Origin: Lolium rigidum
Lineage: Eukaryota; Streptophyta; Magnoliopsida; Poales; Poaceae
Assembly (NCBI RefSeq): GCF_022539505.1
Contig: NC_061509.1
Location: forward strand, 207,042,254-207,106,253
DNA: 64,000 nucleotides
Direction of reading: 5' to 3'
Of this stretch, positions 22,012-33,074 are shown piece after piece. The position numbers and the translations under genes are program-made. Under the pieces are notes generated by a model. That model was not told the origin of the DNA, did no database searches, and was given only the letters and a program-made list of their open reading frames with translations. Within the stretch, counting starts at the first letter, position 1. Every line of letters begins with the position of its first letter.

Positions 22012-22740
22012 GGGCAATGAATCATACAAACGCGCGATCGATGCCCTTCCCCTGGGGTCAGGTAGCCATGGGTAAAATTACCATCCCTATGTGTTTTCAC
22101 CCGATCTTGACAGTTTTTAAGATTCTAAAACCTGTGTTCACTAATGTAAAACATTTTGGAAAGCTAATTTACCTTTCCAAAACATCTCATATTAGTGAAC
22201 GGATGGAGTAGTAAAATTGTATTTACAAAATAAGACTTGGCTCGAGTATCAATATGTGTAGTTATAATTAAAATCAAGTAACCATGGGAGCACAAGAAAA
22301 AAAATCCTTAAACCAACTGACTCCAATTTCTGATGCCAACTGATAATAAGTTATTAACAGCTCAAAGTGATGACTACCTGATAACTATCTGTTGTATTTC
22401 TAACCTTATTCTCAGTCCAAGAATAATCAATCCAGTTTGTCCCTTTGCCATTAGAGCCATAAATATTTGTTCAAGCCCAACAGCATGACTTTGAAGAATG
22501 AACTTCAGACAAACCACATGTGTTTAGTTACAAATTGATTGAATTGGTGCCAAATAAGCCGTTAAACAATTTTTCCAATAGCATGCATGATTGCTGTGAT
22601 ACTAATGACTCAATTACCCATAGGAACATCATTGGAAGAATTATAACAGTTATTCAAATTAAACTTGGTGACACTGCAGGCCAAAATATAGTGAATTGGC
22701 ATCTTCTGGTAGTGTTCAAGTAGCTACCACGCCAACATAT
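22012..22740. repeat. tandem duplication, copy 1
   Basis: About 730 bp, repeated next to itself at 22752-23672. Shared landmarks are CGATCGATGCCC, CTTATTCTCAGTCCAAG, AACCACATGTGTTTAG and ATGCATGATTGC, in the same order. Copy 1 has a private piece at about 22130-22210 with the inverted pair GTTCACTAAT / ATTAGTGAAC, probably a Stowaway-type MITE. No coding potential is seen. Confidence 0.75.
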
Positions 22741-22751
22741 GTCTAGTCTTT

Positions 22752-23672
22752 GGTAGGAATCAATTGTACAAATGCACGATCGATGCCCTAACCCCACGGA
22801 TCAGGGTATGTTCGGTTTGGAGCCAACGGTGGCCTCACCAAAATTTTGGTACGCCTTTGCCCTTCGGCTCCTGTTTGTTTAGCATCCAAATTTTTGGCTA
22901 GCCCAGCCCAAGCAGAGAGACACAGTTCATTTTTACGCCAATTCGTGGGCAACCCAGGGGCGGCAGATTCCTTCACCAATAATTTGGTCACGCCAGGATT
23001 TGGTCGGGCTGGTGTAGGCGTAAACCAACCGTGCCCCAGGTGACCATGGTTAAAACTACCGTCCCTATGTTTTCACAACATCTTGGCAGTTGACAAGATT
23101 CTAGTAAAGTTTCTCTTCCCAGAAAGTCTTATTTCTACTATAAAAAAGTCTTATTTCTCGAAAATATATGATGAAACCACAAAATTGTAATTACAAAATG
23201 AGACTTGACTTAATTTGTATTCATGTATAATTATAAATAAAATTAAATAATCGGAGCATAACAAAAGAAGTCCTTAAACCAACCGACTCCAAGTTCTGAT
23301 TCTGACTAGTAATAATAGCTAAAAGTGATGACTACTTGATAATGCGTTGTAGTATTTCTAACCTTATTCTCAGTCCAAGTAATAATCAATCCAGTTTGCC
23401 GCCATAACAAGCCATAAATAATTGTTCCACCCCAACATGACTTCGAAGAATAAACTTCAGAAAAACCACATGTGTTTAGGTACAAATTGATTGAACTGGG
23501 CACCCTTAAACAATATTGTCCAATAGCTAATGCATGATTGCAGCAATACTAATGACTGAATTACCCATAAGAAGATCATTGGAAGAATTATCACTGTTAT
23601 TCGAATTAAACTTGGCGGCACTGCTGCCTAAAATATAGAGTGGTAGGGTTCAACTAGCTAACATGCCAACTA
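22752..23672. repeat. tandem duplication, copy 2
   Basis: Second copy of the 22012-22740 unit, longer because it carries a private MITE-like insert (about 22805-23039). The two copies have diverged noticeably, so the duplication is not recent. Confidence 0.75.
22805..23039. mobile_element. MITE-like insert in the second duplicate
   Basis: About 235 bp absent from copy 1. Its ends form an imperfect inverted pair: GGTATGTTCGGTTTGG on the left, and the complement of CCAACCGTGCCCC on the right. Size and ends suggest a Tourist-like element; the target duplication is unclear. Confidence 0.5.
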
Positions 23673-23717
23673 TTTATTTTTCATGTTGTCTAGCATAATG
23701 TAACTAGGTAACAAAAT

Positions 23718-23805
23718 GAATAGAAACTAGCATAAGGTAATTGAACATTAGAAGTCAAGTAGAAAGTAGCATAAGGTAATTGAACATTAGAAACTAGCTA
23801 ACTTG
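23718..23805. repeat. two-copy tandem repeat of about 43 bp
   Basis: AGAAACTAGCATAAGGTAAT followed by TGAACATTAGAA is repeated with few changes directly afterwards. It is non-coding. Confidence 0.7.
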
Positions 23806-24690
23806 CTCTCGGCAAATTTACTTTCAGAAATACTTTTGTTTCCTGAGCGAAAGCATAACTTACAGCAAGTATTGAACAAAATGTTGCAAAATGAAATAAA
23901 CAATGTGTGTCGCATCTCAGTTTCAGACACAAAAGATGCTAGTTATGGCTTGTGAGGCCAAAGTACATTTCATGTAAAAGTTGCACACGAAAGCAATCTG
24001 ATGTAGAAGTCTGTTAACTTTCTGCAAATGAATTGATGGATCAATTACAATCAATCTAGCATAAACCAGGTTCTTTTATCAGCAATAGGATGTACACAAG
24101 AAATATACAAAGTAAATGATAACTATAGCCCTATGTACTATTGTACCAAATGTGAACAACACAGTAAATACCAGTAATGCAAATGTAACGAGAAATGTTT
24201 TTCAGAGGAAGAGCAACGGGAAGTAGTTCCCAGTCTGAAAGAGTTAAATGGCAAACAATATTTCAGCTAGACGTCAAAAGAACATGCAACAAGCATCATA
24301 AACTGTTTCTTCATTTCATGAAAATCCAACTGGGCTGCTGATAACATTTATTTACTTAATACAGTTCAATTTGTCCAAAATTTCAGGAAACAATTCAGAC
24401 AAAGATAATGCCAACTAATACAGAGAATAACTCCAATCACACGCCATCATAAATTGGCTTTGCACAACATTTCCCTTGCATATCTTAGCATCCGCTCCAA
24501 GATCTTACAATTTCCGTCAGATACAGTAACAGCCATAGTCAAACATATAGTAGAAAGGATGTCCTTGTATTAACATTGTCTTGAGATTTTGGTACATGGA
24601 GCTTCCATACTATCTATTCCTCCAAGAAACCAAGATTTGCACAGCACAAAGAAGATAACTCGAGAAAAATAGTATACCAGCGAGGCAAGA
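23806..24690. other. AT-rich region downstream of the DOG1-like gene
   Basis: No gene seen. The right part probably includes the 3' UTR of the minus-strand gene at 24698-25378. Confidence 0.4.
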
Positions 24691-24697
24691 AGAGGGG

Positions 24698-25378
24698 CTA
24701 ACTACCGGGCGAGGGGCGGCAATGGTCGAAGCGGCGGAGCACCTCCGGGTCGTGCAAGGAGAGCACGAAGCGCGCCAGAGCCTCGAGGAAGAGCGCCGCC
24801 TGCTGGCCCCCGGCGGCGGCAACGAGCTCCGTGAGAACGCCTCGGCGGAGCCGGTTGGCCTCGAGCGCGACGGCCTTGAGCTCCTCCAAGAAGGCCTCCA
24901 GGTCGGCGGCGCCGGCCAGCTCGGCGGAGGTGAAGGCCTCCTGCGCGCGGCGGAGGCGGTCGGAGACGGCGGGGACGGCGGCCCGGATCCGGCGGTCGAC
25001 GCGGTCGGCGGCGGCGAGGAGGCGCGGCGAGGGCGAGAGCGAGCGGAGGAGGGAGGTGAGGAGGGAGGGGTGGAGGTCGCCGAGCCAGAGGAAGGGGAGC
25101 TCCAGGGGCGAGCGCCAGTCCCCGGCGCAGACGGCCTGGGCGGGGTCCTGGCGCGCGGCGGCGTCGAGCGCGGACCAGTGCGCCTGGAAGTGGGCCTCGA
25201 CGGCGGCGGCGGCCGAGGAGATCGGGTCGTTCCAGGAGCCGGAGGAGGACGAGAGCGCGCGGCGGAGCAGCGGGAGCAGCGGCGAGCGGAGGGTTCCGAG
25301 CCAGGCGGCGAAGAAGTCCCGCATCGGCCGCCTGGCCCCCGGGGGGCCTCGGCCCGCGGGCGGAGGAGGCCTCGGCAT
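24698..25378 (-). CDS. DOG1-domain protein, INAPERTURATE POLLEN1-like
   Basis: A single open frame of 226 residues starts at ATG 25378; Met19 is an alternative start. It begins MPRPPPPAGRGPPG, then RDFFAAWLGTLRSPLLPLLRRAL (residues about 20-42), GDWRSPLELPFLWLGDLHPS (about 86-105) and LLTSLLRSL, followed by an Ala-rich helical C-terminal half. Trp at the start, the W-P-E-LGD-HPS block and the spacing match DOG1-domain proteins. The LGDLHPSLLTSLLRS block is closest to INP1, which marks the membrane sites where pollen apertures form. INP1 relatives are usually somewhat longer (about 260-280), mostly at the N-terminus. The extreme GC content gives long open frames on the other strand too, but only this frame has family motifs. 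A donor-like GGTAGT overlaps the stop, so one more 3' exon cannot be excluded. I am sure of the DOG1 domain and less sure of INP1. Confidence 0.75.
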   Translation of the reverse strand: MPRPPPPAGRGPPGARRPMRDFFAAWLGTLRSPLLPLLRRALSSSSGSWNDPISSAAAAVEAHFQAHWSALDAAARQDPAQAVCAGDWRSPLELPFLWLGDLHPSLLTSLLRSLSPSPRLLAAADRVDRRIRAAVPAVSDRLRRAQEAFTSAELAGAADLEAFLEELKAVALEANRLRRGVLTELVAAAGGQQAALFLEALARFVLSLHDPEVLRRFDHCRPSPGS

Positions 25379-27282
25379 GGTTCCGAACGCGGCCGCGGCC
25401 GCGCTGGGTCCAGGGGCGGCGGCGGAGGAGGGCGGTTCGTCGGTTGCGTCTGCTGGGGTTTAGCCGGTCGGGATTCTTGGCGGTGGCCGTCGCGGCGTCG
25501 CCGCTGGAGCCTGGTGAGAGGGAAGGGGCAAAGAACGGAGATGGGCTGCTGCCACTGCAAAGCGATCTGCGTCGTGGAAGGAAGTTTTGGCCCAGTCCAG
25601 ATTCTTGGTGGCGCAGATGTGTTTTTTCAGTACTCCTCGAACCTCGATTACCTCGCTTTTTTAGGTTACAAACTTGGTAAAAGTAATCAAATAGTTGGAA
25701 AAACATTAAGATCTACAATGTAAATTGTATTGTACTAGAATCACTATAAATTATATTTTCAAATTATATGTATTTAGTATTATTAGTGTGTATGTTTTTC
25801 TTCTATTTTTGTCAAACTTTATTTAATTCTGACTAAACCTAAAATGCGGAGTAGTTGTGAATGGAGAGAGTACAAACGGTACTTTCTCAGGTATACATTA
25901 CTATAGCTGATTTAGACGCATCTAGTATATAGATATATTTTATGTATTTAGATACACCTAAATCTGAAACAACTGGGGAGGAAATAGTACGGAAGAGGAT
26001 TTATCGTGAATGAGACCATCCATAAGCACCTTCTTATATCTCTAGTGAATTTCCTAGCAACAAATTGGGCAACTTCATTAGTAAACCGGCCTACAAAAGA
26101 AATTTTACAACTAGAAAGATCGTGCTTCAGTTTTTATTTCCTAACACGGCAATTGACGATTTGCCTCCATCTGGATCTTCAGTAAGTTTGATGTCCTCGG
26201 TTGCATCACTCGTGTGTGTGGATAGCTATCAAAGAGTTTGTAAATGTGTGATGATCACTTTAAGATCCCGACAAATTGGTGATCTGCCTCCATCTTAGTG
26301 TTCAATAAGCTTGATGTGATCTCATGTACATGTGGTGAGCTTTCGACGCGTGGATAGGTATCGAAGTGTCTGGAAAGTGCAACGATCACTTTATGTAAAT
26401 GCACTGAGTGTTTGACATTTTCGTGTCTTATAAAGATGAAATATTTTTTCGGTGGGAAGCGACGCTCCCTTCGATAGTGAGGCGCATGTGGTGACTTCAT
26501 AAATCTCAAGAACCCCCTGGATCATCAATTTCATAGACTCAGTCTCTCGAAGGTGCTCATAAAGGTAGAGTATGCGTGTATGCGTTCATAGGTGTGAGTG
26601 TATATGTGTATTTATGACCATCTGCGTATTTACTATGTTTCGCAAAATAAAACATATTAGTAGAAGTGATCTATAGCTCGAATTGGTGAGCTCAAGGAGG
26701 AAATGGCAAGATTTGAATGTATAGTGTGGATTTTGTTTGCCACAGTCTCTCTAACAAAGGGTAGAGTCCAAGGACTTGAACTTGAGATGCACCACCTTGT
26801 CTTCGCCTCCTTCCAATTTCGCTATTTTGTCGACCCCTGGTAATTGTTATCATCTAGCGCATCATTAGATGATGTTTCATCTAATTTTATTTTAGGACCA
26901 CTTTTATCTGTAATTATTCTGAAAATAAAAGAGATTGAATTTTAAAAAAAAATTGTAGTCGGCTCCATCTTTGATCCTTCGGGTTCGGGGGCCTTCAGGT
27001 TCTATTTGAAAACTTGCATCCTGAATGTGCACGTGTATGTTTCACGCCTTAAGAACAAAAATCAACTCGATCTCGATCTGATCAATAATACGGAGTATCA
27101 GTTCCTTCTCATGCCTGTTGAATTAAAACTAGGCACTCAATACAACCGCCAAGAAATCCCACACACACTATCGCGCCAAGCTCTGAAAAAGAATCAACAG
27201 AGACATAACGAAGAATGACAGCAGAGCGCAAAATCACACCGCCGGGATTATGTACGTCTAACAGGCCGGCCGGCGCATTTCC
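25379..27282. other. intergenic with MITE fragments
   Basis: 25379-25600 is the GC-rich 5' leader of the DOG1-like gene. 25720-26000 contains Stowaway-derived pieces ending GAATGGAGAGAGTAC and GGGGAGGAAATAGTAC. 26000-27200 shows no gene. Confidence 0.45.
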
Positions 27283-28182
27283 TCAACAGAACGGCGAGCG
27301 AGCTGGCAGGAGCTGCTTCCGGCTCCGCTTCCGGGACGGCCCGCCACAGCTCGGCCCCGCCTCCGACGACGGCGCCCTCGGCCGCTTCCCGTTGTGCGGC
27401 TCCAGCACGGCAGCCTCCTCCGCGACGGCGGCGGCCTTCCGGCTCACGCGCAACGCGCATCTCAGCCCCCGATCGCTCTCCCCAAGATGCTTCACCTGCG
27501 ACAGGCGAGTCAAATCAAGCCGTGCACCCACGTAGATGGTCGCCTGATCGGACCATGATTTTGTGATTACCTTGCAGAAGAGGGAGCAGTAGTCGTGCCC
27601 CGACGAGAGCGGCCGGGCGCACGCGGCGCAGGGGTTCTCCGCGCTGGCCGAGCGCTTCCTCGCCGTGCGCTCGTTCAGGAACACCACCTCGTGGTCGCTC
27701 ACCGCGTGCGACTGCAGCCAAAGCATGCGTGTGATCATCCACGATGAATGATCAGAACATGTAGAAGTCCGCGAAACGAAGCGATCACACGACTGGATTG
27801 GACGATGAATGTACCTGGATGCCGGTGCAATCGAACAGTTTGAGGTCGTCAACGCGGACGACGAAGCAGGACGCGTACTTCCAAATCTTTTTCATTTTCC
27901 CCGTCAAACCAAACAACGAGAAAATCTATCAGAACATCGCATCGATCGCACGAGGAAATTGAAGATCGATGGCGGCGCGCGTGCGTGCGCGTATACCTGT
28001 AGGACGTTGTGGGAGGGGTCGTGGGGGAGGCAGTGGCGGCAGAGCGCGGCGGCGCAGTCGGCGCAGAAGTGGTTCTTGTCGTTCTTGCGCTCCGCCGGGT
28101 GCACGGCGCACGCGTCGAAGAACTCCTCCGACAGCAGGCCGCGCAGCCACTGCGGGGCGCCGCGCACGGCGGAAGGCTGCAT
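27283..28182 (-). CDS. PLATZ zinc-binding transcription factor (4 exons)
   Basis: Minus-strand exons are 28182-27997, 27886-27815, 27711-27571 and 27495-27283, all phase 0 with GT/AG borders, giving 203 residues. PLATZ is a plant-only family that binds A/T-rich DNA through two zinc-binding regions, usually acting as repressors; grass members also affect RNA polymerase III genes in endosperm. Exon 1 has FFDACAVHPAERKNDKNHFC, then CADC and CRHCLPHDPSHN with the first set of Cys/His ligands. Exon 2 has KYASCFVVRVDDLKLFDC. Exon 3 has SDHEVVFLNERT and the second set CAACARPL...DYCSLFCK. Exon 4 begins VKHLG and ends in a basic tail (SRKRSRK). Start is the ATG at 28182; in-frame sequence upstream has no better ATG. 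Length and exon layout are typical for the family. A long inverted repeat lies 0.3 kb upstream. Confidence 0.93.
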
Positions 28183-28500
28183 GGCTCTGCCCCTGGCCGC
28201 CGGACCTTCACCTGCGCACGGCGGCCGCACACGGCGCGGGATCCGAAGGTGCGGGACGCGTAGGTGAATGAATTGGATTTCGCACGCAGGTTAGGACTTA
28301 GGACGGAGAAGGGGCTTGGCAGTCTCGATTCAAAGAGCGAAAAGCGCGGGTAGTTCGGCACTTCGATCCTTGCATGCGGAGCAGATTCTCTGTGGCCGCC
28401 TACTGTTTTAGCGATCGAAAACAGGTGTGTGCGTTTGGAAATTTTGCAGAGAACTGGGAGAGTAGGACTTCAGTCCTAAATTCTTAATTACTCTGGAGCG

Positions 28501-28886
28501 GTGTTTTGGAACATGGGTGCATATGCTCCCTATATTTCGAAATGCATCTTACATACATTTTAAATTTAAAAAAAATTAAAACTAAAAGTTCGCACGTACA
28601 TCTTCACGTGCTACGTGCTCATAAAGTCGTTTCATAAAAAATCGATTTATCATGTGACGTGTGTAAAAAAGACAAAATTCGGTGCTAAAAATAATGCTTT
28701 TCACAAGATAAACTTTCTCTTTTTTATATAGACCACACGTAATATTGGTTTTTCGTGAAACTTGACGAACGCACGTATATTATGGAGATGTATATGTAGA
28801 ATTTTTTGTCCAAATTTTGCGACATTTCGAAATATGATTTTTTGGTAGAGGGAGCATATGCACCCGGGAGCCGAATTGAATTTCCG
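28501..28886. repeat. inverted repeat, left arm (386 bp)
   Basis: It runs from GTGTTTTGGAACATGGG to GAATTGAATTTCCG and pairs with 29161-29546 in reverse. Inside, the arm itself begins and ends with related sequences (GGGTGCATATGCTCCC and GGGAGCATATGCACCC), so each arm looks like a MITE with inverted ends. Confidence 0.85.
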
Positions 28887-29160
28887 CTTCTCTGCGGAGT
28901 AAACTACTTCCTCTATTTCATAATAGGTGTCGTGATTTTAGTTTCAATTTAAACTAAAATCACAACACTTGTAATGTTTAAGAAGGAAAAGGTGAATTTA
29001 GATGGAAAATTCCTAATTACTCCTCTACAGAGTAAACTAGTTCCTCCAATTCAAAATAGTTGTCGTGATTTTAGTCCAAATTTAAACTAAAATACAGTTG
29101 TAATGTTTAAGAAGGAAAAAAGTGAATTTAAATGGAAAAATAAAGGAACTCACACATACA
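28887..29160. repeat. spacer with two direct copies of a Stowaway-like unit
   Basis: Two units near 28900-29020 and 29025-29150 share AGTAAACTA, TGTCGTGATTTTAG, TTTAAACTAAAAT and TTTAAGAAGGAAAA. Each contains a small inverted pair (ATTTTAGTTT and its complement). Confidence 0.7.
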
Positions 29161-29546
29161 CGGAAATTCAATTCGGCTCTCGGGTGCGTATGCATCCTCT
29201 ACCAAAAAATCATATTTCGAAATGTTGAAAAAATTTAACAAAAAAATTTACATGTACATCTTCATAATATATGTTCGTTCGTCAAGTTTCACGAAAAACC
29301 AATATTTTTTGTGGTCTATATAAAAAAGAGAAAACTTATCTTGTGAAAAGCATTATTTTTAGCACTGAGTTTTGTCTTTTTTACACACCTCACATGATAA
29401 ATCGATTTTTTATGAAACAACTTTGTAAGCGTGTAGCACGAGAAGATTTACATGCGAATTTTTGTTTTCAATTTTTTTAAAATTCAAAATATTTGTAAGA
29501 TGCAATTCAAAATAGAGGGAGCATATGCTCCCATGTTCCAAAACAC
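29161..29546. repeat. inverted repeat, right arm (386 bp)
   Basis: Reverse complement of 28501-28886 with scattered mismatches. Both arms are 386 bp long by landmark matching. Confidence 0.85.
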
Positions 29547-30884
29547 CACTCCCATACATACACAAACAATAAAAATCCATGATAAAAATATATTTACACA
29601 GAGACTCTCGAAGTCCTATACTTCGCATACTGGCATTCCAGCAATACTCTAGTGTAAACATACCCAGAAGACACATTCACCAACTGGACTAATGGTCCCA
29701 AAGAGCAGCTAGTGTAAACAATGCATGCTTGTTTGATTTAAAGAAATTGTATAAGATTATTGTAGGATTTGTATCCATAAGATTTTTTTCTACAAAGCCT
29801 GTTTGATTCATAGGATTAATCCTTTGAAATTCCTATAAAGGATTCATTTGCACTAGGGTTTTGAAGGAAATTAATATACCCTTGACTCCAACCTCTTTTT
29901 ACAATTTCCGGGTTCTTTTGTGCAACCAAACCCTCGTGGATCCAAAATCTTGTAGTTTCCCGTCTAGAAGGTTTCGAAGAGCAGGCACAGTTGTCGCGCA
30001 ATATGCGAGAACCAATGGTCCCTGGCCTCAATGTGGATTTGTGGTTTGGCCAAACTTCTTTTATGTAAAACTATCGAACTGTTGATTCATCAGCTTACTA
30101 TCGTCTGGTGCACAAAAGAATGAAACGTGAAAACTAATACTAACCACATCAAACTTCACACCAGCATCATGACCACCACCATAATGAAAGACTGAAGTGT
30201 CGGATGACAAACTATAGAATCAAGAGACGATGATCTCAGGGGGCAAATTAAACATCATAGGCTCCTTGGTGCTCCTCCGCGAGGGTGTATTTTCTAGTGT
30301 CTGTCTTCTGGTACGACAAATTTGGATTTAACAAGATATGAGTTGACATATGAGCCATTAGATCTCTCTCACATGATGAAAAATAAATAATAAATTAAAA
30401 TGATACTTATAGCTAGAGTTAAAAAAAATGGTCCATGCAAGACATCCGATGCAACAATAATATCGAGTAACTGTTTAGAAAGTTAGTCAAGTGACCATAA
30501 CTAAAACCTTCTTTCTCTAATTGAGTTCTTTGGCATGCAATATTTGCATATAGTAAGAGAACATTTTTTTCTATCTTAAGCGCATTGCTTTTATCTTGCA
30601 ACATGACCCATGGAAGTTTCAAATATTAAGAAAACGTCTACATAATAGTGTATGCACAAAAACGAATGTGACCATTTGTGTTTGGGACGAAGACCACCAG
30701 CACATAGGCCGTCTTCAGCCTCGCTCTGACTGCATCATTGCCAGGAAGATAGGTTAGGGTTCCGACGTGTGTCGGACTGCCGGTAGAGGGAATCAACAAT
30801 ATTGGATGAGACAAACAATTATTCAAACCTGGATTGCAAGGATGTTGTTGCACTTGTGCTAGATGTAGAAGAGAAATAGCAGCA
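29547..30884. other. intergenic, possible MITE piece
   Basis: No gene. 29720-29840 resembles a Tourist-type end (CCTGTTTGATTCATAGGA). The rest is AT-rich and unassigned. Confidence 0.4.
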
Positions 30885-31135
30885 CATTTTTTTTGTTTTG
30901 AGAAAGCGTCCCTGTTCTTTATTTAATCAGATAAGAGAACATGAATACAAGAGTTTGTCGGTGAGTAGCCAAGACACGCCGATCTACCAACATCCAGGGA
31001 TGTAGCTAATCTAGCTAAATTGTGTGCTTCTCCATTGGAAGCTCTACCTTTATGACACTCCCGAGTGATGTAACTGAAAACACCTCTATCATGTTCCTGG
31101 GAGCGGAGGCAATTCCAAGCAGTCCATGGCTATTC
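30885..31135 (-). pseudogene. LINE 3' end with RNase H-like C-terminus
   Basis: Read on the minus strand it gives RECHKGRASNGEAHNLARLA, the end of the RNase H-like domain of plant LINE ORF2, followed by a stop and a short tail. A T-run near 30890 is the A-tail on the minus strand. It is strongly 5'-truncated. Confidence 0.65.
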
Positions 31136-31560
31136 TAATTTTCTGAAGATTCATATCTGTTATATTTGAGATGCACAATAAACGAAGAACGAAAAGTAAA
31201 ACACTGCAGGGGACACGAGATTTTAACGTGGAAAATCCTTGCAACACACAAGGGAAAAACCACGGGCGCCAGCCAGCAAAACTTCACTATTTCGGTGGTG
31301 TTTACAAACGCCGTGGGTTTACAATGATGCGATGATAACCCTAGCGGCGGCTTACAGGGAATATAAATAGGCGGGGGGCAACGATTCGGCCCAAGCCTCC
31401 GGCGACGGGCCTCGCTCCGCTCGTCAGAAGTTAGCCTCCCTTTAGTATATGAATTTGGATCACAAAATAACAAACTCCACCTTGAGACAAATTCCTTGTA
31501 GCATGAACTTCAACAATCACCTGAATCAACAAAGAAAACACTTGCTGGCGCCAATAGCCA
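31136..31560. other. probable Copia LTR fragment
   Basis: It contains GATTTTAACGTGGAAAA and GGGAAAAACCACGGGC, phrases common in LTRs of grass Copia elements, and a TATA-like GAATATAAATAGG near 31360. No coding domain is attached and the borders are not resolved. Confidence 0.4.
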
Positions 31561-31705
31561 TGATACGTCCAAAACGTATCTACTTTCCCGAACACTTTTG
31601 CTATTGTTTGGCCTCTAATTTGTGTATTTTGGATGCAACTAACACGGACTAACGCTGTTTTCAGCAGCAATCGCTCTGGTGTCTCGCTTTGTGCGTAACC
31701 AACTT
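31561..31705 (+). mobile_element. 5' part of a Sabrina/WHAM-type Gypsy LTR
   Basis: It starts TGATACGTCCAAAACGTATC, the typical LTR start of the Sabrina-like Gypsy group, and runs into the gap at 31706. Confidence 0.6.
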
Positions 31706-31805
31706 NNNNNNNNNNNNNNNNNNNNNNNNNNNNNNNNNNNNNNNNNNNNNNNNNNNNNNNNNNNNNNNNNNNNNNNNNNNNNNNNNNNNNNNNNNNNNNN
31801 NNNNN
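31706..31805. other. assembly gap of 100 N
   Basis: Exactly 100 Ns. The left part of element E, including its 5' LTR, is probably hidden here. Confidence 1.
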
Positions 31806-31871
31806 CTCCACTATTATCCTACTTAGGAACTTTTATGTTGGTATATCTAGTTGGAATAGGTATGTTCTTGA

Positions 31872-32375
31872 TACTCTTTCGGGGGTAATTTCCTAGGTAC
31901 TCCTGCTTTAGAAGCTAGTTGCATCATTGAGAGTCTAGTTGGAATACCACCTTTTAATGAAACTAAAATTGAAATCTCTCTTGAGGATGTTATGAAAAAA
32001 TTGGAAACCATAGAGAAAATTTTTCCAAGTGTTGAAACTAAATTGGAAATGTTACTTGATAAAGCTGATGAACTTGATAAATCCTTAGGAGGAATTGATG
32101 AAAGAATTAGTGTCCTAGGAACTTGTGTTGTCCATGATAATCAAATCAATAGGATTGGCGAACTTGAAAAAGCTATGGGAACCTTGGGTTCAACCTTTTC
32201 ATCTGTAAAGTTTAGAGAAAAAGCTTATGTGGGTAAGGAGCAAAAGTTTATGTATGTCTCTAAAGTGCCTAAACCAAAAAAATATTATTATAGGCCTAAA
32301 ATTGACAAAACCCTTAGTACCACTACAGATGGGGGAGCTTATGATGCTGATGCTTCGTCTCTTGATAACACTTGA
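31872..32375 (+). CDS. element E internal protein, coiled-coil-like
   Basis: The frame is open from after a TGA at 31869; first Met at 31992. The part before the first Met reads NFLGTPALEASCIIESLVGI, so the module probably starts in the gap. The following 127 residues have heptad-like Leu/Ile spacing (VMKKLETIEKIFPSVETKLE), suggesting a coiled coil, and end in ASSLDNT. I recognise no enzyme. Such frames occur in Triticeae non-autonomous Gypsy-type elements and may be gag-derived. The last seven residues and everything downstream match element D, while the rest does not match D's protein at all. Confidence 0.55.
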   Translation, partial: YSFGGNFLGTPALEASCIIESLVGIPPFNETKIEISLEDVMKKLETIEKIFPSVETKLEMLLDKADELDKSLGGIDERISVLGTCVVHDNQINRIGELEKAMGTLGSTFSSVKFREKAYVGKEQKFMYVSKVPKPKKYYYRPKIDKTLSTTTDGGAYDADASSLDNT

Positions 32376-33074
32376 TACACACTTCCTGCGCCTAGCTGAA
32401 AGGCGTTAAAGAAAAGCGCTTATGGGAGACAACCCATGTTTTTACTACTGTACTTTTATTTTATATTTGAGTCTTGGAGGTTGTTTACTACTGTAGCAAC
32501 CTCTCCTTATCTTAGTTTTGTGCATTGTTGTGCCAAGTAAAGTCTTTGATAGTAAGGTTCATACTAGATTTGGATTACTGCGCAGATACTGATTTCTTTG
32601 CTGTCACGAATTTCGACCTGCCTCTCTGTAGGTAGCTCAGAAAAATATGCCAATTTACGTGCGTGATCCTCAGATATGTACGCAACTTTCATTCAATTTG
32701 GGCATTTTCATTTGAGCAAGTCTGGTGCCTCAATAAAATCCATCTTTACGGACTGTTCTGTTTTGACAGATTCTGCCTTTTATTTCGCATTGCCTCTTTT
32801 GCTGTGGTGGATGAATTTCTTTGTTCCATTAATGTCCAGTAGCTTTGTGCAATGTCCAGAAGTGTTAAGAATAATTGTGTCACCTCTGAACATGTTAATT
32901 TTTATTATGCACTAACCCTCTAATGAGTTGTTTCGAGTTTGGTGTGGAGGAAGTTTTCAAGGATCAAGAGAGGAGGATGATACAATATGATCAAGGAGAG
33001 TGAAAGCTCTAAGCTTGGGGATGCCCCGGTGGTTCACCCCTGCATATTCTAAGAAGACTCAAGCGTCTAAGCTT

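Noticed and set aside
22788..23043. Short open frames across the MITE-like insert
   Set aside because: They end at the insert borders and run on both strands; explained by the repeat.
24722..25723. 333-codon open frame on the plus strand opposite the DOG1-like gene
   Set aside because: Its Gly/Glu/Arg-rich text is the complement of a GC-extreme gene; no family motif. The tail starting MGCCHC looks like an acylation signal but lies in the leader of the minus-strand gene and is probably chance.
28887..29160. CRISPR-like array of repeats
   Set aside because: Only two units, plant nuclear context, MITE-like internal symmetry.
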